A stretch of 64,000 nt of DNA from an uncultured Chryseobacterium sp. (GCA_913778085.1 CAJYXJ010000021.1:53282-117281), one strand, 5' to 3'; positions 8,056-16,846 are shown, numbered from the stretch's first letter. Notes: generated by a model not told the origin, from the letters alone. Program-made: numbers and translations.

Positions 8056-8697
8056 ATGAATACTGACTTTTTCATTGATCTGCTTCATCAGGTAAAAGAT
8101 TTCGAAAATTCTGAAGCCTGTAAACCGCATTCTACCGTAGAGGATTTCCGCCTGTGGCTTAACGACAGGAAATACCGGGAAGAAAGTCCCACCAAGCTCT
8201 TCAAAAATGAAAAGCATGAAGTTTTTTTTACCGAAAATGAGATCTGCAAGCAGGTGCTTCTGCTGGGTCGATATTCTAAACAGGCCATCCGTAGAGGGCT
8301 GAGAGATTTTCCGGAACTGGCTAACGAAGAATTTACGTATCTCTACCGGCTGAAAGATGAGCCGAATCTTACCAAGATGCAGCTGATCGAGCGGAACGGC
8401 CATGAAAAGCAGACCGGAACACAGATCATCAAACGGCTGCTGGAATCCGGAATGGTGGCTGAAAAAAACGATGAAAAAGACAAAAGAAGCAAAAGGCTGA
8501 ACCTTACCCCAAAAGGGGAGAGGGCATTCCACCAGTCCGTCGACCGTGTGAATATCACCTCCAAATTCTTATCCGGCCAGCTGGATGAAGAAGAAAAAGT
8601 AACGCTGCTCGGCCTGCTGAAAAAGCTTAATGAATTTCATGGCCATTTTTACCGGGAAGACAAAACTTCGGATCTTGAAACACTGATTCAGCACTAA
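8056..8697 (+). CDS. MarR-family winged-helix regulator
   Basis: A 213-residue protein with a MarR winged helix in the second half: LTKMQLIERNGHEKQTGTQIIKRLLESGMVAEKNDEKDKRSKRLNLTPKGE, where the DKRSKRLNLTPKG wing is diagnostic. The N-terminal ~90 residues (EDFRLWLNDRKY... LGRYSKQAIRRGL) are longer than the usual MarR first helix and form a dimer or sensor arm. It follows the SDR gene by 40 bp and is probably cotranscribed with it. It could regulate the SDR gene or the photolyase cluster; this is inference from position. The A-rich leader ATTATG has no Shine-Dalgarno sequence. Confidence 0.88.
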   Translation: MNTDFFIDLLHQVKDFENSEACKPHSTVEDFRLWLNDRKYREESPTKLFKNEKHEVFFTENEICKQVLLLGRYSKQAIRRGLRDFPELANEEFTYLYRLKDEPNLTKMQLIERNGHEKQTGTQIIKRLLESGMVAEKNDEKDKRSKRLNLTPKGERAFHQSVDRVNITSKFLSGQLDEEEKVTLLGLLKKLNEFHGHFYREDKTSDLETLIQH

Positions 8698-8879
8698 ATA
8701 GAAAATGATTTGTTTTATATTCAGTATAAAAAATAAATAATCGTATTCAGTACATTAAAATTTATACCCTTTATGATGGCGGTTAGAACTTTTACCTTGT
8801 TTAACGTTTAAAGACAACGGCAGAAAAGAATTCCGGCTTTCATCATCTGCCCATTAACCTGATTTCGATTTGGGACTAC

Positions 8880-8909
8880 TTTGCAATCCTGCGTAATTTC
8901 GTATTTTTG
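8880..8909 (+). promoter_or_regulatory. Flavobacterial promoter for the DUF1275 gene
   Basis: TTTG at 8880-8883 and TATTTTTG at 8902-8909 match the Bacteroidota vegetative promoter (TTTG and TAnnTTTG) with an 18-bp spacer. The DUF1275 start codon is 14 bases downstream, giving a very short leader. Match and spacing are seen directly; activity is inference. Confidence 0.7.
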
Positions 8910-8923
8910 TGTAAAGCAATCTG

Positions 8924-9664
8924 ATGTTCAGGCATACGGGAAAAGGAAGGACTTATCGGCATAATTTAAAACTGGCTTCGCTGCTGTCATGCGTTGCCGG
9001 GATGGTTAATAGTATCGGGGTATTTTCCGTACATACGCTTACTACTAATGTGACCGGTCACTTTGCCTATTTTTCGGAACAATTTTTCCTGGAAAACTAT
9101 GCTTCGGCTTTTACTTTTCTGCTGTATATTTTGTCCTTTTTACTCGGAGCCTTCGTATCCGGATTGGTAATGGAACTCGCTTCAAGACGGAACGCACATA
9201 CTTCCTATATAATCCCTGTTTCTATTGAAATTGCCATTCTTTTTACAGTCGGAGTATCTTCATTACTCGACATCGGAATTGGTCCGGTATATTCAAAACT
9301 GATTTCCATTTTACTGCTTTTCGCCATGGGACTTCAGAATGCATTGGTAACACGGGTTTCTATGTCGGTCGTAAGAACCACACATCTTACCGGGCTGTTT
9401 ACCGATCTGGGAATCGACCTTTCCCAATTGCTGACAAACGGCAAGCCACAGAAAGCCATCCTTCTCAGAAGTATATTTTTAAAACTGATGATCATCAGCG
9501 GATTTTTTTTAGGAGGTATCACGGGAGGATGGCTCTACCGGTACCTGTTCTTGCAGACGCTGTTTTTTCCGGTACTTATCCTGATGTTTGCCTTATGGTA
9601 TGATAAAGTAATGTTCCGGTATTATCATCTGAAACGGAAATACCGGATGAAGAATAGGATATAG
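8924..9664 (+). CDS. DUF1275 (YoaK-like) membrane protein
   Basis: A 246-residue inner-membrane protein of the YoaK/DUF1275 family. It has about six hydrophobic segments: residues ~17-37, ~58-85, ~96-115, ~120-145 and two near the C-terminus (~185-225). The family landmark is SCVAGMVNSIGVFSVHTLTTNVTGHFAYF near the start, and the ALVTRVSMSVVRTTHLTGLFTDLGIDLSQ segment in the middle is equally typical. No biochemical role is established for the family; transport is assumed. A consensus promoter lies 14 bases upstream, so the gene is probably a single-gene transcript. The short 14-bp leader supports this start codon. Confidence 0.9.
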   Translation: MFRHTGKGRTYRHNLKLASLLSCVAGMVNSIGVFSVHTLTTNVTGHFAYFSEQFFLENYASAFTFLLYILSFLLGAFVSGLVMELASRRNAHTSYIIPVSIEIAILFTVGVSSLLDIGIGPVYSKLISILLLFAMGLQNALVTRVSMSVVRTTHLTGLFTDLGIDLSQLLTNGKPQKAILLRSIFLKLMIISGFFLGGITGGWLYRYLFLQTLFFPVLILMFALWYDKVMFRYYHLKRKYRMKNRI

Positions 9665-9695
9665 TCCGGCCGTTTTCAGCCGAATTCCCTATTTT

Positions 9696-9703
9696 TATTT
9701 TTG
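9696..9703 (+). promoter_or_regulatory. Candidate -7 box for the NTF2-like gene
   Basis: TATTTTTG matches TAnnTTTG and lies 19 bases before the start codon at 9723. No clear TTTG -33 partner is found at the right spacing, so this is a weaker call than the promoter at 8880. Confidence 0.4.
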
Positions 9704-9722
9704 TAAAATTAATTTTATTTTA

Positions 9723-10109
9723 ATGGAAACCAAAGAGTATTACACTAAGGCGGTCGAAAGTTATGTCAATGCATATAATCGTTTCGATATTAACGGAATG
9801 TGCGTGAATTTGAGCAAAAAGATCGTATTTGAAAATATATCCGGAGGAAACGCAGAAATGCGTATTGAGGGAATTGAAAATTTTAAAAAACAGGCCGAAA
9901 CCGCAAAGGCTTATTTTTCAGAAAGGCATCAAATTATTGAAAATCTGAGTTTTAATGGTCATGTGGCAACAGCGGAGATTGATTATACGGGAATTCTGGC
10001 TACGGACCTCCCGAACGGAATGAAGAAAGGGGATACGCTTAAATTAAAAGGGATCTCGGAATTTACTTTTGAAAATGATGAAATTGTTTCAATCAGAGAT
10101 ATAAGTTAA
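9723..10109 (+). CDS. SnoaL/NTF2-like domain protein
   Basis: A 128-residue soluble protein with the NTF2/SnoaL fold pattern: an N-terminal amphipathic helix (KAVESYVNAYNRFDINGMCVNLSKKIVFEN), a central helix (GIENFKKQAETAKAYFSERH) and four C-terminal beta strands (HQIIENLSFNGHVATAEIDYTGILATDL... LKLKGISEFTFENDEIVSIRDIS). Such proteins can be small-molecule isomerases or simple binding proteins; nothing in the sequence fixes the ligand. It stands alone, with a 205-bp MITE-like element directly after its stop. The protein has no signal peptide and is likely cytoplasmic. Confidence 0.85.
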   Translation: METKEYYTKAVESYVNAYNRFDINGMCVNLSKKIVFENISGGNAEMRIEGIENFKKQAETAKAYFSERHQIIENLSFNGHVATAEIDYTGILATDLPNGMKKGDTLKLKGISEFTFENDEIVSIRDIS

Positions 10110-10117
10110 TATTCTTA

Positions 10118-10322
10118 GAGCCTGTCTAAATTTACTTTTTATATTTTAACATTAAGAATTTAAGGTATTTTAGCTCGAAAAAATCAATGTGTCATTGCCT
10201 GACGCTATTCAATTAAATCAATTGAAATCATCATATTAAAGTGAAGAATAAACAAAGTTTATTTAATTCAGAAAATGAAGAGAAATGACGAAAAGTTTGC
10301 CGGATTAAAATTTAATAGGCTC
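10118..10322. mobile_element. 205-bp MITE-like element, copy 1
   Basis: A 205-bp element with terminal inverted repeats (GAGCCTGTCTAAATTTA on the left; the right end read in reverse gives GAGCCTATTAAATTTT). It is flanked on both sides by TTA, at 10115-10117 and 10323-10325, as a target-site duplication. A second copy of exactly the same length lies at 12023-12227. It contains no gene. The size, inverted ends and duplication are those of a non-autonomous DNA transposon (MITE); the parent insertion sequence is not in the window. Confidence 0.8.
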
Positions 10323-10522
10323 TTAGAATATGTTTAAATATTGTTCAGTCGTTTTCTATAAGTTTTACTAAATTTTTTTATCAAAATTAAACAGCTTTAG
10401 TTTTTAATATTAAAAAAGGTTTAGATTCTATTTAGTAAGGTTCAGTTTCATGTACAGCTAGGATAGTTCGTCTCTAAATCCGCTTTATTATTTGTATCTG
10501 AAGAACGTTTTCAATGGAATTC

Positions 10523-10554
10523 TTTGTGCGCTAAAAATGATTGTACTAATTTTG
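10523..10554 (+). promoter_or_regulatory. Flavobacterial promoter for the GNAT gene
   Basis: TTTG at 10523-10526 and TAATTTTG at 10547-10554 match the Bacteroidota promoter with a 20-bp spacer. It ends 17 bases before the ATG at 10572 and overlaps the longer in-frame ATG at 10524, which rules the longer start out. Confidence 0.7.
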
Positions 10555-10571
10555 AATTCATTAAAGATAAT

Positions 10572-11072
10572 ATGAAGAAGACATTAATCAGAAAAGTTGA
10601 ACAGTCAGACAACGAAGCGCTCGCAGAGCTTATCAGAGATACGTTTATAGAATTTGATGCGCCGAAAGAAGGAACGGTTTACTCAGATCCTACGACATCC
10701 GATCTGTATTCCTTATTCACAAAAGAGAATTCTGTGCTTTGGGTCGGGGAGATTGACGGGGTTATTTCAGGATGTTGCGGAATTTACCCTACGGAAGGTT
10801 TACCGGAAAAATGCGCGGAACTTGTGAAATTTTATCTTCGTCCATCGGCCAGGGGAGTAGGTCTGGGAAAAAGCCTGATGAACCAGAGCATTGCCAGCGC
10901 CAAAGAAATGGGGTACGAAAATATATACCTCGAAAGCCTCCCGGAATTTTCAAAAGCGGTAAAAATGTATGAAAATTCAGGCTTCCGTCTGCTGGAAAGA
11001 CCGTTGGGGAATTCGGGACACGGATCCTGCACCGTCTGGATGATCCGAAATCTGGATGATCATGGACTTTAG
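10572..11072 (+). CDS. GNAT-family N-acetyltransferase
   Basis: From the ATG at 10572 this encodes 166 residues with the GNAT fold. Motif A is VKFYLRPSARGVGLGKSLMNQSIASAKEMG, where ARGVGLG is the acetyl-CoA pyrophosphate loop (Q/RxxGxG/A). Strand 4 before it and the YLESLPEFSKAVKMYENSGFRLLERPL region after it (the family YxxxGF motif) are intact. Acceptor substrate is unknown. An ATG 48 bases upstream (10524) is in frame but lies inside the promoter -33 box, so the shorter start is chosen. A bidirectional hairpin terminator separates it from the convergent DJ-1 gene. Confidence 0.9.
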   Translation: MKKTLIRKVEQSDNEALAELIRDTFIEFDAPKEGTVYSDPTTSDLYSLFTKENSVLWVGEIDGVISGCCGIYPTEGLPEKCAELVKFYLRPSARGVGLGKSLMNQSIASAKEMGYENIYLESLPEFSKAVKMYENSGFRLLERPLGNSGHGSCTVWMIRNLDDHGL

Positions 11073-11089
11073 TCAACCAAAAATAATTT

Positions 11090-11145
11090 AACTGCAAAAG
11101 TTACAGAACACCGTTACACAAGATTCTTCCGTAACTTTTGCAGTT
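11090..11145. terminator. Bidirectional terminator between GNAT and DJ-1 genes
   Basis: A 15-bp perfect stem, AACTGCAAAAGTTAC at 11090-11104 and its complement at 11131-11145, closes a 26-base loop. It lies between convergent genes (stops at 11072 and 11163). A-runs and T-runs inside the arms serve both directions. Confidence 0.75.
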
Positions 11146-11162
11146 ATGATAAAAATGTTATT

Positions 11163-11843
11163 TTACTTCTTTAAAGCTGCTATAAGTTTTTCGGCAGCAT
11201 TTTCCGAAGAAGCCGGGTTCTGGCCTGTAATCAGCAATCCGTCTTCCACCACATGAACGCCCCAGTCGTCCGTCTTGGAATATTCTCCTCCGGCATTCTT
11301 CAATTCATCTTCTACCAGAAAAGGGACGACATCGGTAAGCTGAACCGCTTCTTCTTCCGTATTGGAAAAGCCTGTCACTTTTTTGCCTTTCACAAACGGG
11401 TCTCCGTTTTCCAGGGTGATATTTTTGAAAACACCCGGAGCATGGCATACAGCGGCTACAGGTTTCTTGCTGTTGTAAAAATCCAGGATCAGCTTTTGGG
11501 AATCTTTATCGTTGGCCAGATCCCAGAGAGGCCCGTGTCCTCCCGGATAAAATACGGCATCAAAATCCTCCGCTTTTTGTCCGTTTAATTTCTGGGTATT
11601 GGCGATTACCTCCTGTGCATCTTTATCCTGATAATAACGCTTTGTGGCAGGCGTCTGCGCATCAGGGTCTTCGCTTTTAGGGTCAATGGGTGCCTGTCCG
11701 CCTTTCGGAGTGGCCACCACAATATCAAATCCCGCATCCTGCAGAGCATAATAAGGGGCTGCAAATTCTTCTACCCAAAATCCTGTTTTTTTGCCTGTAT
11801 TTCCAAGTTGGTCATGTGAGGTAACTACAAATAGTACTTTCAT
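11163..11843 (-). CDS. DJ-1/PfpI (Hsp31-like) type 1 glutamine amidotransferase domain protein
   Basis: A 226-residue protein of the DJ-1/PfpI superfamily. The nucleophile elbow AVCHAPGVF places Cys133 next to His134, with the preceding strand FDAVFYPGGHGP (family GGHG) and an acidic residue near residues 25-26 (VEEF) matching the Glu that activates the cysteine. Members act as glyoxalase III/deglycase, chaperone or protease; this subgroup is close to bacterial Hsp31-like proteins. No signal peptide is visible. It is convergent with the GNAT gene. The exact reaction cannot be decided by sequence alone. Confidence 0.92.
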   Translation of the reverse strand: MKVLFVVTSHDQLGNTGKKTGFWVEEFAAPYYALQDAGFDIVVATPKGGQAPIDPKSEDPDAQTPATKRYYQDKDAQEVIANTQKLNGQKAEDFDAVFYPGGHGPLWDLANDKDSQKLILDFYNSKKPVAAVCHAPGVFKNITLENGDPFVKGKKVTGFSNTEEEAVQLTDVVPFLVEDELKNAGGEYSKTDDWGVHVVEDGLLITGQNPASSENAAEKLIAALKK

Positions 11844-12022
11844 ATATTGTTGTTAATTGGTTGTTTTTCAGTTAAAGTAATGATTATGCCGATGGATGTT
11901 AAACAGATTTTCAGCATTGTATATAAATCTATTTAATCTGATCCTTTTGGCCATATCACAAAAAAGAGATACAAGTTTGCTGCCAACCCCGATCATTATT
12001 TCTGAAGGATCTGCCTATTTTA

Positions 12023-12227
12023 AAGCCTGTTTAAATCTATTTTTATATTTCAACATTAAGAATTTAAGGTATTGTAGCTCGAAAAAATCAATGTATCGTT
12101 AGCTGGCGATATTCAATTAAATCAATTGAAATCATCATATTAAGGTGAAGAATAGACAAAGTTTATTTAATTCAGAAAATTAAGAGAAGTGATGAAAAGT
12201 TTGCTGAATTAAGATTTGAACAGGCCC
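12023..12227. mobile_element. 205-bp MITE-like element, copy 2
   Basis: This copy is 205 bp long like copy 1 at 10118-10322, about 85% similar by eye along its length. Its ends read AAGCCTGTTTAAATC and, in reverse, GGGCCTGTTCAAATC. TTA flanks it at 12020-12022 and 12228-12230. The rest of the gap 11844-12429 carries no gene; short open frames in it run through the element and are not credible. Confidence 0.8.
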
Positions 12228-12429
12228 TTAAATTTTCATTATGTCATAAATAGGTTTAATAGTTGTTCTATCCGAATTTTGGAAGAACAGCGGAGAATTT
12301 TTCCAAAGTCTTAAATAGCGTTTGCTTTAAATAGAACAGCAGTAAACATCTTTTAATTAAGACCGTCGGTTCTGTTATGGAAGAGGAAATTTCCTACATC
12401 CGGCCTTTCTTTTACAGCCCTTTCCAAAA

Positions 12430-13128
12430 TTAATGAAAAATACTTTTTACTCCTGTAACAGCAATTTCCAGCCCCACACAGAAAATAAGGAACGCAAAAA
12501 TCCTGTTGGCGATATTCTGTCCGTTGACGCCCAGCTTTTCTATAATCTTTTTAGTGTGGCTGTAAAAGAAGAATACCAAAGCGCACATAAACAGGATGGC
12601 AAGAATAATGGCAGAAGTATTGATCAGGTAATTTTCCCAGTTTTTATCTGCGCTGTGGGCACTCAACGTAAATAATACAGAGATGGTTCCGGCGCCGGTG
12701 GTTATCGGAAAAGTAAGCGGATAGAACAGCCGGTCTGAAATATCGGATTTTCCGGCCTGTTTCTCTTCGGCAATATTTTTATCGCTGTTTTCCTGCTGAT
12801 CGGAAGAAAGGGAAGTCCAGCCCATCTTGCAGATGAGAATTCCTCCTGCAACCTGGATTACCGGGATCGAAATTCCGAAAAGCTCCAGGATCCAGTGGCC
12901 TGCAAATAACGATACGATACAGATGCAGAAGGCATAAATCGTAATTTTTCTGACGGCATTTCTTTTCTGGCTTTCCGAAAGACGGGCAAGATACGGATTG
13001 ATGATCAATGCGGAACCGATAGGATTAACCACCGGGAAAAGCGCTATGATCCCGATGAACAAAAGATGTAAAAAAGAATGAAATTGTACCAGCATACTGT
13101 CTTCCGGATTAATATTAAAATAATTCAA
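12430..13128 (-). CDS. MarC-family (UPF0056) membrane protein
   Basis: A 232-residue integral membrane protein with about six hydrophobic segments: residues ~15-40, ~58-82, ~87-105, ~130-150, ~160-190 and ~205-230. The signature FIGIIALFPVVNPIGSALIINPYLARLS near the start and the LFYPLTFPITTGAGTISVLFTLS segment in the second half are both characteristic of the MarC family. The name comes from the E. coli mar locus; the function is unknown and a link to drug resistance is not supported. The loop after segment 3 is long and charged (SSDQQENSDKNIAEEKQAG), unlike the short loop of many MarC proteins. Single gene, 80 bp from the next gene. Confidence 0.9.
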   Translation of the reverse strand: MNYFNINPEDSMLVQFHSFLHLLFIGIIALFPVVNPIGSALIINPYLARLSESQKRNAVRKITIYAFCICIVSLFAGHWILELFGISIPVIQVAGGILICKMGWTSLSSDQQENSDKNIAEEKQAGKSDISDRLFYPLTFPITTGAGTISVLFTLSAHSADKNWENYLINTSAIILAILFMCALVFFFYSHTKKIIEKLGVNGQNIANRIFAFLIFCVGLEIAVTGVKSIFH

Positions 13129-13209
13129 TATTAAATATATAAGAATTCAGGCAAATTACATGTATACAACTACAAGATTTTGCCGGATGAATACGAAGGC
13201 TTATTTTTC

Positions 13210-13842
13210 TTATCTATCGTTATCCGAATAGCTGTCACATATTTTGATGAGATCTGCAATGTTGCTGGTTCCCAGTTTTTTATAGATCCTTTTTTTATAA
13301 GTGCTTATGGTAGGCATCCGGATATCGAGAATGTTGGATATTTCCAGGCTGCCTTCACCTTTTGCCATAAGCCTGAGGATCTGATGCTCCCTTTCTGATA
13401 ACTTTTCCAAAGGATTCTGTATGGATTTACCGGAATTTTTAAGAAGATACTGGGTGATTTTCAGAGGATAATAATAGCCTTCTTCAAGAACCTTTTTTAC
13501 AGCCTCCGCAATTTCCTCTACTTTACTCAGTTTATTCAGGTAGCCGTCTGCTCCTTCCTGGATGTATTGCAGCGCCACCGATTCATCATGTACGGAGAAG
13601 ATCAGTATTTTGGTTTCTGCCCGGATTTCCTTTATTTCGGAAATCATTTTTTTGTTTTTACTTTCCGGCATGTTGATATCCAGGATGATAAGATCATAAG
13701 GTTCGAGCGTTATTTTTTCCAGGACTTCCAGGTAATTTTCGGCCGTATCGATACTGATATTTTTTATTTTTGATTCCAGGATCAGGCTTGTACCGGTTAA
13801 AACAATGTCATGATCATCAGCAATAAGGATTCTTTTATTCAT
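13210..13842 (-). CDS. NarL/FixJ-type response regulator
   Basis: A 210-residue response regulator. The N-terminal receiver has the acidic pair DD (residues 9-10), the phospho-acceptor Asp55 in LIILDINMPE and the Lys in the LNKLS region near residue 104. The C-terminal LuxR helix-turn-helix reads LSEREHQILRLMAKGEGSLEISNILDIRMPTISTYKKRIYKKLG. It overlaps the upstream kinase gene by 8 bases, so the two are translated together and form a two-component pair. Target genes are unknown. Confidence 0.93.
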   Translation of the reverse strand: MNKRILIADDHDIVLTGTSLILESKIKNISIDTAENYLEVLEKITLEPYDLIILDINMPESKNKKMISEIKEIRAETKILIFSVHDESVALQYIQEGADGYLNKLSKVEEIAEAVKKVLEEGYYYPLKITQYLLKNSGKSIQNPLEKLSEREHQILRLMAKGEGSLEISNILDIRMPTISTYKKRIYKKLGTSNIADLIKICDSYSDNDR

Positions 13843-16800
13843 CAGCTCTATTTTTTACGATTATTCTGAAAATGATACCAGAAGGTATATTATTTTCCAA
13901 TTCTATTTTGCCGCCCAAAATATGAATAAGCTGCAATACGAGATGCAGCCCCATGCCGTATTTCTGAAGCAATAGCTTTTCATTGTCAATATTCTTATGA
14001 AGTGAGGTGTAATATTCGATCTGTGACGGGCTCATACCGATTCCGTTATCCTTAATTGTAACAGCCGTACTATCGCCGGTAACCTCAGATTCAATGGTAA
14101 TATGGCCATTTTTAGTAAATTTTACCGCATTGTCCAGCAGGTTATGAATGATAACGGACAAAGTATTTCTATTGACATCAAGATAAATATCCGGATCTAC
14201 CCCGTTTCTGATGGCGGTATTGCTGTTGCCGGCGATAGGACCGAAAAGTTCTTTTTTCTCCTCTATAAGATCATAGAGCTTGTACACTTCCTTTTTATCG
14301 CTCCTGTAGTTATTGTATAGGTCTGCATATTCCTTGAGAGCCAGGGTGAAATTATAAAGCTGGCCGGAAGATTTAGAGATGGAAGTAAGGATTTTCTGCA
14401 GTTTTTCTTTGTCATTTCGGTCATTCTCCAGAATATCCTGGGCTGCAAATGCAATGAACCTGATGGGTGTGGCAATATCGTGGGTAATGGTACCGATAAG
14501 CTTCTTCTGCTGTTCGATCTCATTATTCAGCTGATTTTTGGTCTTCTCAAGGCTTTCCACCGCGGCGGAAAGTTTTTTTGTGCGGGCATCGATAATATCC
14601 TCCAGCATCCGGTTCTTCTTTTTTAAAAGTCTTGTCCTGATCTTAACAATACACATGATCAGCAGCAGCAGCAGTATAATGCATAAAGCTTTAAACCATG
14701 CTCTCTGATAAAAATAAGGGGTAACCACAATATGTATTTTTTTATACATATACGTTTCATTGTCTGACATGAGGATCCTGAAAGTATACAGATGATCTCC
14801 GTAAGAGGGATTGAATAAAGTTACTTTCGTGCCCTGCTCGATGTTTTCCCATGTTTCGCCAGATCCGCGGTTCAGCTTGATAACGATATTATTGCGGTTT
14901 GCAAAATACGGGATATCAATAAAAAGATCGATTTTCTGTATTTCCTGCCCGACGGTTAATTTTTCGGAAAACAGCATCTCTTTTCCGTCTATTAAAGCCC
15001 TTTCCAGATAAAAATTTTTCGGATAGGTACTTCTGGTTTTCAAAGGATTGAAAAATACCAGCCCGTTAAGGGACGGAAGAACAAAATCTCCGTTGTTTAG
15101 GATATTGCCGCAGATGTTGCTGCCGCCGTTAAATTCGTTGGTATTGAATCCTGCATCTTTCGTATAACGGTAGTAATGTACTTCTTGCTTTTTCTGGCCT
15201 GCAAATTCTAAAAGGTTATTTTCACGCACCCTGTACAGGCCGTTATTGGTGGGGATCCAGAAGAAATGTCTTTGATCTTCCAGGATGGTATGTGCCGAAA
15301 GTAAGTTTTTATCGGGATCCAGAGGCATTCTGATGAGTTTATCATTTTTCACGAGATAGAACCCTTTTCCCAATGTTGTAATCCAGAGATCGCCCTCACT
15401 GCTAAAGATGATATTTCTTATATAAATGTCCTTGTCCGGTTCTATTTTTTTTATCTTAAAAGTCCTGAGAGAAATTTTGACAAGTCCGTGAATGGTCCCT
15501 ATCCACAGGAAATCAGCAGTTCTCAGAAGTCTTGTAGGTTCCGAGTCCAGATGAATAACCCTTTCTACCGTGTTAAAAGACCGGTCTTTATAAATATACA
15601 GGCTTCCTCCGAGAAACTGTCTCGACATAGGCCTGGTAACGGTATAATATCGTTTATCATCATACAGGAAATCCACAACGGTACTGTTGGTTTCTGCAGC
15701 CAGGTTGCGAACCGAAAAGGAAGATGATTTCAGGTAGGTATAAAGCTTTCCCCAATCCTGTACGATAATATTGTTATCCGGATCATGGCTCATAAAATAC
15801 TGACTGTCCGAAGTAAATGTTCTGTTACCCAGCATACCATCTCGGTTATATATTTGTCCTTTCGGAGTTATGATGCTGGTATTGTTGTAAGGCAGGGTAG
15901 AATAGAATACGGTAGTGCCGCTGTTTTTCTCTTTTGTTGCAGAAAATTGATGAAAGCTCAGGACGGTAAGGCCCTCTATGCTGCTTCCCAGATACAGCTT
16001 CCGGTATATCTTGTCATAAAAAATACAGCTTAACTGCTGAAGATTGATATTGCCCGCATCAGCGATAAATGTACTGGTGAAGCGGCCTTTGTCAAAGGAA
16101 AGACTGTATATGTTCTGATCTTTAATGATATAGACACTATTGTTGACCCTGCTCCATACAAGTGTGCTGTTTTTATCCGTTACAATAGGAGTATCATACT
16201 GTGCCGCGATCTTTCCGTTTACAATGCTGTATACTTTTCCCGACTGATAATCGATATGGAACAGTTTCTCATTGAGCGTGAAAATTGTCCTTTTGTTTTT
16301 ATATACCGTTTTGACTCTAAGCGATGTCTCTTTTGAAGACCGGGGGGCTAAATGCGTAATGGAGGAATCGGTAAAAAAATAGCATCCGTCCTTCATCGCC
16401 ATATAAAAAGGGTTTCCCTGATTAGGATGGTAATTATAACTTTCAGAAAGTCCCCGCTCCCGGTTGTATTTATATTTGAATCCGAAACGGTGCACATTTT
16501 TAAGAACTTTTGCCGTTCTTTCATGAAGCAGGACCGTCTGATACCCTGCACCGGCAAATACGCTGTCCTTCTGAACATTGCCGTAAAAGAAAGTAAACCG
16601 CTGATTATTGATCGGGAAATCTTTAAATGCAAGAAATACCGATCCGTCGTAGCGCACCACACCGTTTTCCGTCGTAAGCCATATAAATCCGTATTTATCT
16701 TTTACAATATCTTTTACACTGTTCTGAGGCAATCCGTTATCGGTATTGTAGTGGGTAAGGCTATAATTCTGACTGCACAGAGGCAGACAGATAAGCACAA

Positions 16801-16846
16801 AAATAAAAAGCAGCAGCCTGTTGGACAAAATAAAAGTTTGTTGCAA
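13835..16846 (-). CDS. Two-component sensor histidine kinase with periplasmic beta-propeller (Reg_prop) and Y_Y_Y domains
   Basis: A 1,003-residue sensor kinase. It has a signal-anchor (residues ~10-25), then Reg_prop two-component propeller repeats (for example GLPQNSVKDIVKDKYGFIWLTTENGVVRYDG and several later W.GT..G or ITTLGKGFY units), a Y_Y_Y-like domain (~640-725), a single membrane segment LCIILLLLLIMCIVKI (~740), a coiled coil, and a kinase core. The phospho-accepting His789 lies in THDIATPIRF, a variant of the usual HELKTP. The N-box is NLLDNAVKFTKNG, and DNGIGM and GMGLHL follow. It belongs to the family of sensors usually found as hybrids (HTCS) in Bacteroidota, but here the regulator is a separate NarL-type protein. 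Signal is unknown. Confidence 0.92.
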   Translation of the reverse strand: MQQTFILSNRLLLFIFVLICLPLCSQNYSLTHYNTDNGLPQNSVKDIVKDKYGFIWLTTENGVVRYDGSVFLAFKDFPINNQRFTFFYGNVQKDSVFAGAGYQTVLLHERTAKVLKNVHRFGFKYKYNRERGLSESYNYHPNQGNPFYMAMKDGCYFFTDSSITHLAPRSSKETSLRVKTVYKNKRTIFTLNEKLFHIDYQSGKVYSIVNGKIAAQYDTPIVTDKNSTLVWSRVNNSVYIIKDQNIYSLSFDKGRFTSTFIADAGNINLQQLSCIFYDKIYRKLYLGSSIEGLTVLSFHQFSATKEKNSGTTVFYSTLPYNNTSIITPKGQIYNRDGMLGNRTFTSDSQYFMSHDPDNNIIVQDWGKLYTYLKSSSFSVRNLAAETNSTVVDFLYDDKRYYTVTRPMSRQFLGGSLYIYKDRSFNTVERVIHLDSEPTRLLRTADFLWIGTIHGLVKISLRTFKIKKIEPDKDIYIRNIIFSSEGDLWITTLGKGFYLVKNDKLIRMPLDPDKNLLSAHTILEDQRHFFWIPTNNGLYRVRENNLLEFAGQKKQEVHYYRYTKDAGFNTNEFNGGSNICGNILNNGDFVLPSLNGLVFFNPLKTRSTYPKNFYLERALIDGKEMLFSEKLTVGQEIQKIDLFIDIPYFANRNNIVIKLNRGSGETWENIEQGTKVTLFNPSYGDHLYTFRILMSDNETYMYKKIHIVVTPYFYQRAWFKALCIILLLLLIMCIVKIRTRLLKKKNRMLEDIIDARTKKLSAAVESLEKTKNQLNNEIEQQKKLIGTITHDIATPIRFIAFAAQDILENDRNDKEKLQKILTSISKSSGQLYNFTLALKEYADLYNNYRSDKKEVYKLYDLIEEKKELFGPIAGNSNTAIRNGVDPDIYLDVNRNTLSVIIHNLLDNAVKFTKNGHITIESEVTGDSTAVTIKDNGIGMSPSQIEYYTSLHKNIDNEKLLLQKYGMGLHLVLQLIHILGGKIELENNIPSGIIFRIIVKNRADE

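Noticed and set aside
11896-12102. A 68-residue open frame after the DJ-1 gene
   Set aside because: It runs into the MITE copy and has no domain or composition of a gene.
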